From Lachnospiraceae bacterium (lineage in GTDB: Bacteria > Bacillota > Clostridia > Lachnospirales > Lachnospiraceae): a DNA stretch of 34,103 nt. A program made the translations under genes and the position numbers. Shown here one piece after another: positions 24,724 to 33,058 of the stretch (positions within the stretch are counted from its first letter, which is position 1; the number at the start of each line of letters is the position of its first letter). The stretch covers positions 1-34,103 of the forward strand of contig JALESH010000067.1 of NCBI GenBank assembly GCA_022781985.1. Direction: 5' to 3'. The notes below the pieces were generated by a model, which worked only from the letters and a program-made list of their open reading frames with translations, did not search any database and was not told the DNA's origin.

Positions 24724-26979
24724 ATGGATATCAGGATGAAAAAAGCGGAATTGCTTGCACCGGCGGGAAGCTATGAGAGTTTTCTCGGAGCCATACATGC
24801 AGGAGCAGATGCGGTCTATCTGGGCGGGAAAAGATTTGGTGCCAGGGCCTATGCAGACAACTTTACAGAGGAGGAAATATGCAGGGCAGTCCGATATGCC
24901 CATATATATAACAAAAGGGTGTATCTGACCCTGAACACCCTGGTCAAGGAAAGGGAGTTCGGGGAAATTTATGATTATCTTCTTCCCTTGTACCAGGCAG
25001 GGCTGGATGGGGTGATCATTCAGGATCTGGGAGTGTTTCGGGCTGTGGGTGAGCAGTTTCCCGGGCTGGAGAGACACATCAGTACGCAGATGACTGTAAC
25101 AGGAATAGGGGGAGCCTCTTATCTGAAAAATCTGGGAGCCAGCAGGATCGTGCCTGCAAGGGAGCTTTCCCTGGATGAGATTCGGGAGATCAGAGAACAG
25201 GTGGATATCGAAATCGAAACCTTCATCCATGGGGCCATCTGCTATTGTTATTCAGGCCAGTGCCTGTTCAGCAGCCTGATCGGAGGAAGGAGCGGCAACA
25301 GGGGACGCTGTGCCCAGCCCTGCCGACTGCCTTATAAAATCGGGAAAAATACAAAGGAAGGGTATCCCTTAAGTCTGAAGGACATGTGCACCCTGGAGCT
25401 TCTTCCGGCCCTGATCGAGGCCGGCATTGACTCCTTCAAAATCGAAGGAAGGATGAAAAGTCCTGAGTATGCTGCCGGAGTCACTGCTGTTTATCGAAAA
25501 TATCTGGATCGGTATTATAGTAATCCAAAGGAAGAATACAGGGTAGAGGAAAATGATATGGAACTGCTGCGATCCCTCTATATGAGGAGTGAGATCAGCC
25601 AGGGCTACTATTACAGGCGGGGAGGCAGGGAGATGGTCACCCTGGAGAGTCCGGGATATACGGGCAGGGATACAGAGCTGACTGCACGGATCAGGGCCAA
25701 ATATCTGGACGGAGATTTCAGGCTTCCCATTCACGGAAGGGCCATTCTGGAAACAGGGAAAAGGGCTGTTTTTATCCTGAAGTGTGGAGAGAGCAGGGTG
25801 ACGGCGGAAGGAGGGCTGGTTCAGCAGGCAGAAAGACAGCCACTGTCAGAGGAGAATGTGATCAGGCAGCTTACCAGAAGCGGCAATACCCCCTTTATAT
25901 TGAAGAATATGGAGGTGGAGCTGTCACCGGATGCCTTTCTGCCGGTGAGGCAGCTGAATGAACTGCGCCGTACTGCCTGTGACATGCTGGAAGAGACGCT
26001 GATAAAGACGCATGGCCTGGCTCATTCGGGCAGGGCAGGGGAGAGAGCTGTTCCTGGGATGGCTGTGGGAGAAAATGCCTTTCGTTCTGCAGATAGGAAA
26101 AAGGATAGTCCGGCAGAAAAAAAACAGTCGGAATTGCATGCTTCTGTCCTGACTAGGGAGCAGTATCAGGCTGCAGTCAGGGAAAAGGCTGTGAAAAGGA
26201 TCTATGTTCCCCCGGAGCTGTGTCTGGATGCTGATTGGCTGGAGAAGGCCAGAGGGGAAGCGGAGCGGAAGGAGGGGCCTGTGAGATTTCTGGCGATGCC
26301 CTCCATCATAAGAAACAGGGACAGAGCCTTCCTGGGTCGTATGGGGAGACTGCTGGAGGGGCCTGTTTTCTCCGGTGTCCTGGTACGCTGTCTGGAGGAA
26401 CTGCAATGGCTGAAGGAAATCGATTATGGAGGGAAGGTGGTCACTGATGCCAATCTCTATATATGGAACAGAAGAGCCGCAGAGTTTCTGGCAGAGGCGG
26501 GTGAAGAGCATTATCTGCCTTACGAGCTGAATGTACATGAGCTCGGGGAGCTGATCGAGGGCTTTCCTGCCGAGATGTTTTCTCTGACTGTTTATGGGAG
26601 GCTTCCCATGATGGTCACTGCTAACTGTCTGGCCCGGACGGATGGGAGCTGCCTCAGACAAAAGCCCGGCAGGATGAGGCGGCAGGAGGACGGAGGGGTT
26701 CTCATGCTGACTGACAGGTATCAGAAGGTCTTTCCGGTATATTTGAACTGCACCCATTGCTATAATGTGATTTATAATTCCCTGCCGCTGTCCCTGCATG
26801 GAAATCTGGAAAAAATGGCGGGCATGGGGATCCGGACATTTCGGTTGGATTTCACAACGGAGACCGGCGGTGCTGCTGCTGAAATCATCCGTTTTTTTCA
26901 GGATATGCTCACGTCGGGAAAGGGTAAGCTGCCTTGCAGGGATTATACAAAGGCACACTTTAAGCGAGGCGTGGAGTGA
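24724..26979 (+). CDS. Large U32 family protein, RlhA-like RNA hydroxylase candidate
   Basis: A 751-residue U32 ('collagenase-like peptidase') protein. The N-terminal TIM-barrel-like part opens KKAELLAPAGSYESF. The family signature ETFIHGAICYCYSGQCLFSS lies near residues 164-183, followed by GRCAQPCRLPY; these cysteines match the iron-sulfur ligands of the tRNA/rRNA hydroxylases TrhP and RlhA. A DUF3656-like middle and a C-terminal domain with further Cys residues (NCTHCYN) make it as long as or longer than Escherichia coli RlhA, which hydroxylates 23S rRNA C2501. Hydroxylation of RNA is therefore more likely than proteolysis. Start choice: ATG 24724 is six bases after AGGA (24714-24717); ATG 24736 (MKKAELL) and ATG 24694 are alternatives, the last lying at the end of a terminator. 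Confidence 0.85.
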   Translation: MDIRMKKAELLAPAGSYESFLGAIHAGADAVYLGGKRFGARAYADNFTEEEICRAVRYAHIYNKRVYLTLNTLVKEREFGEIYDYLLPLYQAGLDGVIIQDLGVFRAVGEQFPGLERHISTQMTVTGIGGASYLKNLGASRIVPARELSLDEIREIREQVDIEIETFIHGAICYCYSGQCLFSSLIGGRSGNRGRCAQPCRLPYKIGKNTKEGYPLSLKDMCTLELLPALIEAGIDSFKIEGRMKSPEYAAGVTAVYRKYLDRYYSNPKEEYRVEENDMELLRSLYMRSEISQGYYYRRGGREMVTLESPGYTGRDTELTARIRAKYLDGDFRLPIHGRAILETGKRAVFILKCGESRVTAEGGLVQQAERQPLSEENVIRQLTRSGNTPFILKNMEVELSPDAFLPVRQLNELRRTACDMLEETLIKTHGLAHSGRAGERAVPGMAVGENAFRSADRKKDSPAEKKQSELHASVLTREQYQAAVREKAVKRIYVPPELCLDADWLEKARGEAERKEGPVRFLAMPSIIRNRDRAFLGRMGRLLEGPVFSGVLVRCLEELQWLKEIDYGGKVVTDANLYIWNRRAAEFLAEAGEEHYLPYELNVHELGELIEGFPAEMFSLTVYGRLPMMVTANCLARTDGSCLRQKPGRMRRQEDGGVLMLTDRYQKVFPVYLNCTHCYNVIYNSLPLSLHGNLEKMAGMGIRTFRLDFTTETGGAAAEIIRFFQDMLTSGKGKLPCRDYTKAHFKRGVE

Positions 26980-27029
26980 TTGCTGCAGGATAAGGGAGTC
27001 CATGCTTTGGAAGGAGTATAGTCATAGAT

Positions 27030-28433
27030 ATGGAGTTATATATTACAGAATTATCCAAGTATGTTATTGCATTGCTCATGGCGCTGTATGCATATGAAGC
27101 CTTTGCAGTATTTCGCTTCGGGAATGAGAGGAGAAGGAGCGGGATCTATACAAGACAGCGTTTTTTGATGATTGCCGTTCATTTTTCCTGCTTCATGGTC
27201 ATCTGCTTTGAGACCGGGGAGATGAGCTATCTGTTTTTCTTTGCTTTTCAACAGATCGTCCTGTTGGCCACCGCAGCTCTTTTCCATGTAATTTATCCGG
27301 GGGCTGACAGGCTGATTATCAACAATATGTGTATGCTTCTGAGCATAGGCTTTGTTATGCTGAGCAGGCTTTCCTATGAAAAAGCCGTCAAGCAGTTTCT
27401 CATCGTGGCCTGTTCTGTGGCACTGGCGCTTTTTATTCCTTTCCTGATACAAAAGCTGAAATTTCTCAAAAATCTGACCTGGGTATATGCAGCGGCAGGC
27501 ATGGCAGCCCTGTCCGTGGTGCTGATACTGGGATCCACCACCTATGGTTCTAAAATTTCCTATTCTATAGGCGGAATCACCTTTCAGCCCTCTGAATTCG
27601 TTAAGATCCTATTTGTGTTTTTTGTAGCGGGTGCCCTGTATCAATCTGCATCCTTCAAGGAGGTGGCGGTCACTGCGGCTGTGGCAGGCATCCATGTTGT
27701 TGTCCTGGTGGTTTCCAGGGATCTGGGAAGCGCACTTATCTTTTTTGTTGTTTATGTGATGATGGTATTTGTGGCAACCAGAAATCCCTTTTATCTCCTG
27801 GCCGGAGCCGGGGGCGGGAGCTGTGCCGCTTATATCGCCTATAGGTTGTTCAGCCATGTGCAGATCCGTGTACAGGCCTGGAGTGATCCCTGGAGCACTA
27901 TTGACTCGGCTGGCTATCAGATCACCCAGTCTCTCTTTGCGATCAGCAGCGGCGGCTGGTTTGGCCTTGGGCTGTTTCAGGGAACTCCCGAATCTATTCC
28001 CTTTGTAGAGGCAGATTTCATTTTTTCGGCAATTGCAGAGGAACTGGGGATCGTATTTGCCATGTGTGTCATCCTGGTGTGTCTGAGCTCCTTTCTCATG
28101 CTTGTGGAGGTTTCCTTAAGACTGAAGGACTGTTTCTATCAGCTGATTGCCTTTGGTCTGGCTGTTACTTATATTTTTCAGGTCTTTCTGACCATTGGCG
28201 GCGGCAGCAAGTTCATACCTCTCACAGGAGTGACACTGCCTCTGGTAAGCTACGGAGGAAGCTCCGTACTGACTACCCTGATTCTGTTTGCCATTGCCGA
28301 GGGGCTGTGTATGGTGAGGAGGGATGAGGAGAGGGAAGAGCAATGGGAGGAAAGGCAGAGGAAAAAGGCAGAAAAACGAAATGAATTGGAGATAGCAGAT
28401 GTCTGGGATGAAATGGAAGAAGAAAAAGTCTGA
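27030..28433 (+). CDS. SEDS peptidoglycan glycosyltransferase, FtsW/RodA family
   Basis: A 467-residue multi-pass membrane protein that polymerises glycan strands from lipid II together with a class B PBP. About ten hydrophobic segments fill residues 8-430. SEDS landmarks are GGITFQPSEFVKI, Asp231 in VSRDLGSAL (the essential aspartate of RodA), FVEADFIFSAIAEELG, and the C-terminal TGVTLPLVSYGGSS. The last 40 residues are a charged, Glu/Arg-rich cytoplasmic tail. The ATG stands 13 bases after AAGGAG (27011-27016). Its 3' end overlaps the PBP gene by 35 bp, so the two make a synthase pair. FtsW or RodA cannot be separated by eye; Clostridia often carry such a pair as an extra or sporulation-linked synthase. 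Confidence 0.93.
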   Translation: MELYITELSKYVIALLMALYAYEAFAVFRFGNERRRSGIYTRQRFLMIAVHFSCFMVICFETGEMSYLFFFAFQQIVLLATAALFHVIYPGADRLIINNMCMLLSIGFVMLSRLSYEKAVKQFLIVACSVALALFIPFLIQKLKFLKNLTWVYAAAGMAALSVVLILGSTTYGSKISYSIGGITFQPSEFVKILFVFFVAGALYQSASFKEVAVTAAVAGIHVVVLVVSRDLGSALIFFVVYVMMVFVATRNPFYLLAGAGGGSCAAYIAYRLFSHVQIRVQAWSDPWSTIDSAGYQITQSLFAISSGGWFGLGLFQGTPESIPFVEADFIFSAIAEELGIVFAMCVILVCLSSFLMLVEVSLRLKDCFYQLIAFGLAVTYIFQVFLTIGGGSKFIPLTGVTLPLVSYGGSSVLTTLILFAIAEGLCMVRRDEEREEQWEERQRKKAEKRNELEIADVWDEMEEEKV

Positions 28434-29850
28434 AAACAACAGTAAAAGCAGGAACAGTCTGCCAATCATGACGGTGGCCAGTGTGTTTGTGGCTGTTTTT
28501 CTGGGGATGATGGCCTATATCTGCCATTATTCCATCACCCACAGGCAGGAGCTGATTAACAATAGCTATAATGGCAGACAGCAGATGCTGATCGCTAAAA
28601 ACGTGCGGGGGAGGATCTATTCCAGGGATGGAGACATCCTGGCAGAGACTGTGACAGACAGTGAAGGAACAGAGCGCAGGGCATATCCCCATGCCAATCT
28701 CTTTGCTCATGGAGTAGGATATGCCTCCAACGGAAGGGCAGGGGCAGAGGCCATAGGAAACTATTATCTGATTAATTCCAATGCCCCGCTTTCCCAGAAG
28801 GCGGCAAACGACATGGCCGGAGAAAAATATGAGGGAGACAGTCTCTATACCACCTTTGATGTAAAATTGCAGCAGGTGGCTTCCCAGGCCCTGGGCGTAT
28901 ATAAGGGAGCGATTATTGTTTCGGAGCCGTCTACCGGAAAGATAATGGCTATGGTTTCCAAACCGGATTTTGACCCAAATCAGATTCAGGCGTTCTGGGA
29001 TGAGCTGGTTGCCGACAAGGAAAGCGGAATCCTGCTCAACAGGGTGACCCAGGGGCTCTATCCCCCCGGCTCCACTTTCAAGATTATTACCGCTTTGGAA
29101 TATATCCGGGAGAACCCGGATACCTGGCAGAGCTACAACTTTTACTGCAGCGGCAGCTTAGTGGATGGTTCAGACAGGATCAGCTGCTATCATGGACAGA
29201 GTCATGGCCAGGAGAATCTGGCCAGATCCTTTGCCAAATCCTGTAATTCCTCCTTTGCCAGTATCGGTCTGCAGGTGGATCGATTAAAATTTCATAATAC
29301 GCTGGAGGGACTGCTGTTTAACAAAGGGCTTTCTATCGGCATGAACCACAGCAAAAGCCGGGTGGATGTAAGCGGTGATTCTACCAATGCCCAGATGATG
29401 CAGACGGCCATCGGACAGGGCACCACGGGAATGACACCGCTCCATCTGAATATGATCACCAACGCCATTGCCAATCAGGGATCTGTTATGAAGCCCTATA
29501 TCATAGACCGTGTGGAGAACAGCGTGGGGACGGTGATCAAGCAGTTCACACCGTCAGCCTATAAAAAAATCATGTCTCAGGAAGAGGCTGAGATCCTGAA
29601 GGGGCTGATGCAGGGAGTGGTGGAGGAAGGGACTGCCACCCGCTTAAAGGGGCTGTCCTACACTGCTGCAGGTAAGACCGGGTCTGCCGAGTACAGCAAT
29701 GTAAAGGAGGACTCCCATGCCTGGTTTACCGGATTTGCGCCGGCAGAGGAGCCGGAGATCAGCGTGACCATCATCATCGAGGGAGCGGGCTCCGGAGGAG
29801 ACTATGCCGTTCCCATCGCCAGGAGAATCTTTGATGCTTATTTTGAATAA
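28399..29850 (+). CDS. Class B penicillin-binding protein (transpeptidase)
   Basis: A 483-residue transpeptidase that crosslinks peptidoglycan as partner of the SEDS protein. A short basic tail and one membrane segment (about residues 22-44) are followed by a small pedestal and the transpeptidase domain (about 160-480). The three active-site motifs are complete: STFK (Ser225-Lys228), SCN (Ser281-Asn283) and KTG (Lys426-Gly428). The pedestal is much shorter than in PBP2 or PBP3 of Gram-negatives and resembles the PbpA type of actinobacteria and clostridia. ATG 28399 has GGAG seven bases upstream inside the SEDS coding end; the 35-bp overlap implies coupled translation. It ends at a bidirectional terminator. 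Confidence 0.93.
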   Translation: MSGMKWKKKKSENNSKSRNSLPIMTVASVFVAVFLGMMAYICHYSITHRQELINNSYNGRQQMLIAKNVRGRIYSRDGDILAETVTDSEGTERRAYPHANLFAHGVGYASNGRAGAEAIGNYYLINSNAPLSQKAANDMAGEKYEGDSLYTTFDVKLQQVASQALGVYKGAIIVSEPSTGKIMAMVSKPDFDPNQIQAFWDELVADKESGILLNRVTQGLYPPGSTFKIITALEYIRENPDTWQSYNFYCSGSLVDGSDRISCYHGQSHGQENLARSFAKSCNSSFASIGLQVDRLKFHNTLEGLLFNKGLSIGMNHSKSRVDVSGDSTNAQMMQTAIGQGTTGMTPLHLNMITNAIANQGSVMKPYIIDRVENSVGTVIKQFTPSAYKKIMSQEEAEILKGLMQGVVEEGTATRLKGLSYTAAGKTGSAEYSNVKEDSHAWFTGFAPAEEPEISVTIIIEGAGSGGDYAVPIARRIFDAYFE

Positions 29851-29922
29851 GTCTATATCATCATCAAAAAAAGTCCCACAGCAGAATGTTTGCCGGGGAC
29901 TTTTGTACATGATGATGTAGAC
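29851..29922. terminator. Nested bidirectional terminator between PBP and HD-GYP genes
   Basis: The inner stem AAAAGTCCC (29869-29877) with GGGACTTTT (29896-29904) has a T-run on both strands: TTTT on the plus strand and seven Ts on the minus strand. It is enclosed by an outer 14-bp stem, GTCTATATCATCAT (29851-29864) with ATGATGATGTAGAC (29909-29922), with one G-T pair. It starts at the base after the PBP stop and ends nine bases before the end of the HD-GYP gene. Confidence 0.85.
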
Positions 29923-29931
29923 AGCTATGTA

Positions 29932-30990
29932 TCAGAAAATAGACTCTATCTCTAAATGGGGCTCTGAGAGCAGGTCGATAAGATATCCGTCCTCTGTCCG
30001 CAGCATGGGACGGGACAGGTGCTTCTGGTTGATCAGGATGATCTCAGCAACCCTGTCATCATTCAGTCTTACCTTCCGTCCCATCTGTGTGCCCGCGATG
30101 TGTGAGAGAATGGGGCGGAGAACAGACTCATCATAGGTGATGAAGCCTGCTTTTTCAAAGTTGGAAATCATTTTAAACTGATGCATGGTGCTTCTGTAAA
30201 TACGGGCGGAGGTCATAGCCTCATAGGAATCAATGATGGCAATGTATTTGGCGAAACGGTCGATTTCCTCACCCCGCAGGGCGGAAGGATACCCGGAACC
30301 ATCATAGCGCTCATGGTGCATCAGTGCCGCATTGGTGATGTGCCTGTCCAGGTGCAGAGGCTCCAGCAGCTGGAAGCCCAGAATGGTATGAGCCTTTATG
30401 TGGTTAAATTCAGCCTGGGTCAGCTTATCCGCCTTCCAGATCAATTCGTCTGGCAGCTTCAGTTTTCCGATATCGTATAAAAATCCGCACTGTATCAGCA
30501 GCTCTGCATCCGCCTGGTTCAGATTGATCCAGCGGGCAAAAACACCTGCGATCAAAGCAGAGTTGAAGCAGTGGGCATGGGTCATATCGTCTTCGCTGGG
30601 AAGCATATTGTAAAGATAATCCAGCAGCGTATCCCCATTGGGGACACGGGAGGCGATAGAAGCATAGAGCTCCATAAGACGGTTCATGGAAAAGGCTGTT
30701 CCATTCAAGACAAATTCCATCATCAGGGATTTATAGGATGAAAGGCATTCGTTGTAAACCGATTCAAATGTCTTGAACCCATCACTCAGACGCACCTTTT
30801 CAAAGTGGGTGGTAGCATAGTCCGCCGGTTCCATGATCGTAGCGCACATGATGGAGTAATGGGACAGTTTTTTTATGTGTGCCTCTGTGAGAACGGTACG
30901 TGCAGGGATCAGAAGTTCATTTTGATAGGTATAAACATCTTCGCCCAGTTCCATGCCAGGCTTTATAGCAATAGTGGCATATTTCCGCAT
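29932..30990 (-). CDS. HD-GYP domain protein with degenerate HD motif
   Basis: A 352-residue cytoplasmic protein. The N-terminal part (about residues 1-110) resembles the small domain that precedes many HD-GYP phosphodiesterases. The HD-GYP domain covers about 125-300. It has HAHCFNSALIAG (138-149), Tyr172-Asp173 where HD is expected in LYDIGK, His201 in KAH, and the full HHERYDGSGYP signature at 225-235, then DSYEAMTSARIYR. HD-GYP proteins normally cleave cyclic di-GMP. The metal-binding histidine of the HD pair is replaced by tyrosine, so catalysis may be lost and the protein may act as a sensor or binding protein. GAGAGGAT precedes the ATG, and it has its own promoter and terminator. Confidence 0.9.
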   Translation of the reverse strand: MRKYATIAIKPGMELGEDVYTYQNELLIPARTVLTEAHIKKLSHYSIMCATIMEPADYATTHFEKVRLSDGFKTFESVYNECLSSYKSLMMEFVLNGTAFSMNRLMELYASIASRVPNGDTLLDYLYNMLPSEDDMTHAHCFNSALIAGVFARWINLNQADAELLIQCGFLYDIGKLKLPDELIWKADKLTQAEFNHIKAHTILGFQLLEPLHLDRHITNAALMHHERYDGSGYPSALRGEEIDRFAKYIAIIDSYEAMTSARIYRSTMHQFKMISNFEKAGFITYDESVLRPILSHIAGTQMGRKVRLNDDRVAEIILINQKHLSRPMLRTEDGYLIDLLSEPHLEIESIF

Positions 30991-31030
30991 AGGAATTATC
31001 CTCTCTTTCTGAATGTATAATATTATGTTA

Positions 31031-31059
31031 AGTATAATTTATCCTTTTGGAAAGTTCAA
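31031..31059 (-). promoter_or_regulatory. Promoter of the HD-GYP gene
   Basis: On the minus strand TTGAAC (plus 31054-31059), a 17-bp spacer and TATACT (plus 31031-31036), 41 bp upstream of the HD-GYP ATG. Two mismatches to consensus in the -35 box and one in the -10. Confidence 0.6.
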
Positions 31060-31101
31060 TATATTTCCCCAAAAATTGCAGGGCAATATAACAGTTTATG
31101 C

Positions 31102-31129
31102 TTGGAAAGCGGGAAAAGTGTGTTATAAT
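31102..31129 (+). promoter_or_regulatory. Promoter of the 31162 gene and DUF2953-ytfJ
   Basis: TTGGAA (31102-31107), a 16-bp spacer and a perfect TATAAT (31124-31129) with TG at 31121-31122 (extended -10). It lies 32 bp before the first ATG of the downstream gene and may serve the run of genes through ytfJ. Confidence 0.65.
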
Positions 31130-31161
31130 GCTTTTATGGTGCGAGATAACTAGGTATAAGG

Positions 31162-31491
31162 ATGGTCGAAAAGGGAAGCATGAAGTTTTATAAAGGCCTT
31201 TATGTAGGGAAGGGTATAAGGAATCCAAATAAAGTGAAGTGGAAGCTGCGGTGCCATGCTGGGCAGTTTACAGTTTATGTCATAACGCTGGCAGAGGGCA
31301 GCGACCAGCTTGAGATCCTCCACAGTGCTTTTCTGCAGCAGAAATATTACAGAAAGCATCCGCCCTATATCATAGGTATTGCGGGAGGGTATGAGGAGGC
31401 AGTTGCTTTGGTGGTGGAAATAGTGGAGGAGGCACTACAGAAGCTCGGCAGTCCCGATTTAAAAAAATATTTGCTTTCAAGGCTTGGTTAA
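31162..31491 (+). CDS. Small conserved-looking protein of unknown function
   Basis: A 109-residue soluble protein with no signal peptide or membrane segment. The first half is basic with probable beta strands (FYKGLYVGKGI, KVKWKLRCHAG, FTVYVITLAEG). The second half is helical, including YIIGIAGGYEEAVALVVEIVEEALQKLG. I do not recognise the family. It has a strong promoter and lies 9 bp before the DUF2953 gene, so it probably shares the transcript with DUF2953 and ytfJ. Start: ATG 31162 has little ribosome site; ATG 31180 (MKFYKGLY), six codons on, has AAAAGGGA close by and may be the real start. Confidence 0.7.
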   Translation: MVEKGSMKFYKGLYVGKGIRNPNKVKWKLRCHAGQFTVYVITLAEGSDQLEILHSAFLQQKYYRKHPPYIIGIAGGYEEAVALVVEIVEEALQKLGSPDLKKYLLSRLG

Positions 31492-31500
31492 GGGGTAGAT

Positions 31501-32412
31501 ATGCTGCACATATTAATATTGATTCTGGAAATACTGGGTATCCTTCTGGCAGTATCTGCGGGCATTCTCCTGTTTTTGCTGCTGGCCCTGATCTTCCTGC
31601 CCTTTTGTTACAGGATCGAAACGGCAGGCAGGCTGGAAGAAAAAAGGGAGTTTCGTGCAGAGTTAAGGGTGGTCTGGCTGTGTTTTATTCTGAAAGGGGT
31701 GTATCCTTCTCTGAAAAAAGGGATTCGGTGGCGGATTCAGCTGGGCTGTTTTCCTCTTTATGATTCAGCTGGAAGGAAAGTCGGAAACAGGCGCAGGAGG
31801 AAAGCTGAGGGCGGCCCCGCCCCCAGGGCTGGAAATAAAAGGGACGGGGAGGAGGCGGCAGAGAGGAAAGAGGATGGGGATGAGAGGTCGTCTCCCGGGT
31901 CTTTTGAGGAGGCCGGCTCATCATCTGCCCCTCCAAAGCCCCGGGAGACGGCGGCAGAAAGCAAGGTAATGGATCGGCTTTTGGCCTTTCGGGGAAAAAT
32001 GGAGTACACCATTGGAGGAATATATGATAAGATAAAAAAAATAATAGAAAATATCCGGTATTATATAGATGTCATCCGTGGAGATACCTTCAGGGCTGCT
32101 TTTTCCCTGTCAAAGGAGGAACTGGCCAGGGTGCTGCGGATGATCTGTCCGAAGAAATGGGAAATGCAGCTGACTGCAGGGATGGGGGAGCCATCCTCTA
32201 CGGGGCAGATGATGGCGGCCTATGGTATCCTATATCCCCGGATCGGAAGCCATGTGATCCTGCAGCCGGATTTTGAAAAAAGGGTGCTGGAGGGCCGCGG
32301 ATATCTCAGGGGCAGGGTGACTGTGTTTATCCTGCTGGTCGCTGCTCTCAGGCTGTATCGGGATAGAAATCTAAGACAATTGCTCAGACTGTTAAAAAAG
32401 GAGGAGACTTAA
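31501..32412 (+). CDS. DUF2953 family membrane protein (YtfI-like)
   Basis: A 303-residue protein with a hydrophobic N-terminal segment (about residues 3-35), a DUF2953 body and a second hydrophobic stretch near 275-286. Between about 94 and 155 is a low-complexity, highly charged stretch of Arg, Lys, Glu, Gly, Ser and Pro, probably disordered. In Bacillus subtilis the DUF2953 gene ytfI stands directly before ytfJ, the same order as here: the stop is followed at once by the ytfJ ATG. Function is unknown but tied to sporulation by this context. The ribosome site before ATG 31501 is weak (AAGGGG). Confidence 0.8.
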   Translation: MLHILILILEILGILLAVSAGILLFLLLALIFLPFCYRIETAGRLEEKREFRAELRVVWLCFILKGVYPSLKKGIRWRIQLGCFPLYDSAGRKVGNRRRRKAEGGPAPRAGNKRDGEEAAERKEDGDERSSPGSFEEAGSSSAPPKPRETAAESKVMDRLLAFRGKMEYTIGGIYDKIKKIIENIRYYIDVIRGDTFRAAFSLSKEELARVLRMICPKKWEMQLTAGMGEPSSTGQMMAAYGILYPRIGSHVILQPDFEKRVLEGRGYLRGRVTVFILLVAALRLYRDRNLRQLLRLLKKEET

Positions 32413-32820
32413 ATGGCGGAAAATAATTTCTCAGGAGTGATTGAATCCCTGATGAGCGGGATGAATGGTGTACTGTCCACCAAGACGGTGGTAGGAGAGG
32501 CAACCCAGGTAGGAGATACCATCATCCTGCCCCTGGTGGATGTCAGCTTCGGCGTGGGAGCCGGCGCCAGCTCTGCAGATAGCAAAAATGGAGGGGCAGG
32601 CGGTTTTTCAGGCAAGATGACTCCCAGTGCTGTACTGGTGATCAAGAACGGTACCACCAAGCTGGTGAATGTGAAGAATCAGGATACCTTGACCAAGCTG
32701 CTGGATATGATACCTGATCTGGTGGATAAGTTTACCAATCCGGCCGAAAGGGAAAGCCGGGAGTCTATGCCTGATGATGAGACAGTAGTAGACATTGCCT
32801 TTCCGGAAGAAGAAAAATAG
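32413..32820 (+). CDS. ytfJ: GerW family sporulation protein YtfJ
   Basis: A 135-residue protein of the GerW/YtfJ family, made during sporulation and linked to germination in Bacillus. Family features are present: the helical opening IESLMSGMNGVLSTKTVVGEA, the strand TIILPLVDVSFGVGAGA, a Gly-rich loop (about residues 56-67), and the basic strand SAVLVIKNGTTKLVNVKNQD. The C terminus is acidic. AAAGGAGG lies in the end of the DUF2953 gene, nine or so bases before the ATG. It is the best sign in the window that the organism belongs to a spore-forming lineage. Confidence 0.92.
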   Translation: MAENNFSGVIESLMSGMNGVLSTKTVVGEATQVGDTIILPLVDVSFGVGAGASSADSKNGGAGGFSGKMTPSAVLVIKNGTTKLVNVKNQDTLTKLLDMIPDLVDKFTNPAERESRESMPDDETVVDIAFPEEEK

Positions 32821-32881
32821 AGTATTTCTTTTCCGGCAGCTGCATAAGATAGAATAAAGGCATAAGCGGGGATATGGCGGC

Positions 32882-33022
32882 ATGAAAAAAATGATTGGTT
32901 TTATTGCATTTTGGATTGCGGTAGGCATGTTACTTATGCTTTTTTTCACCAGCCGGTTTATTGGATTGATTATCTGTGCGCTGCTGCTGCTGATAGGGTA
33001 TAACTTTTATTACTGTGACTGA
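32882..33022 (+). CDS. 46-residue two-segment membrane protein
   Basis: A short open frame, ATG 32882 to TGA 33020-33022, encodes a basic start (MKKMIG) and two hydrophobic stretches (about residues 5-22 and 27-40) separated by TSRF, ending YNFYYCD. The composition and KKxxGFxAFWIAVGM opening look like a real small membrane protein of a kind often seen in Clostridia. GGGGATATGGCGGC stands upstream, so the ribosome site is moderate. It fills the space between ytfJ and the coiled-coil gene. Function unknown. Confidence 0.6.
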   Translation: MKKMIGFIAFWIAVGMLLMLFFTSRFIGLIICALLLLIGYNFYYCD

Positions 33023-33058
33023 CATTCTCCAGTGTTTGAAGGGAGTATGGATATAAAG

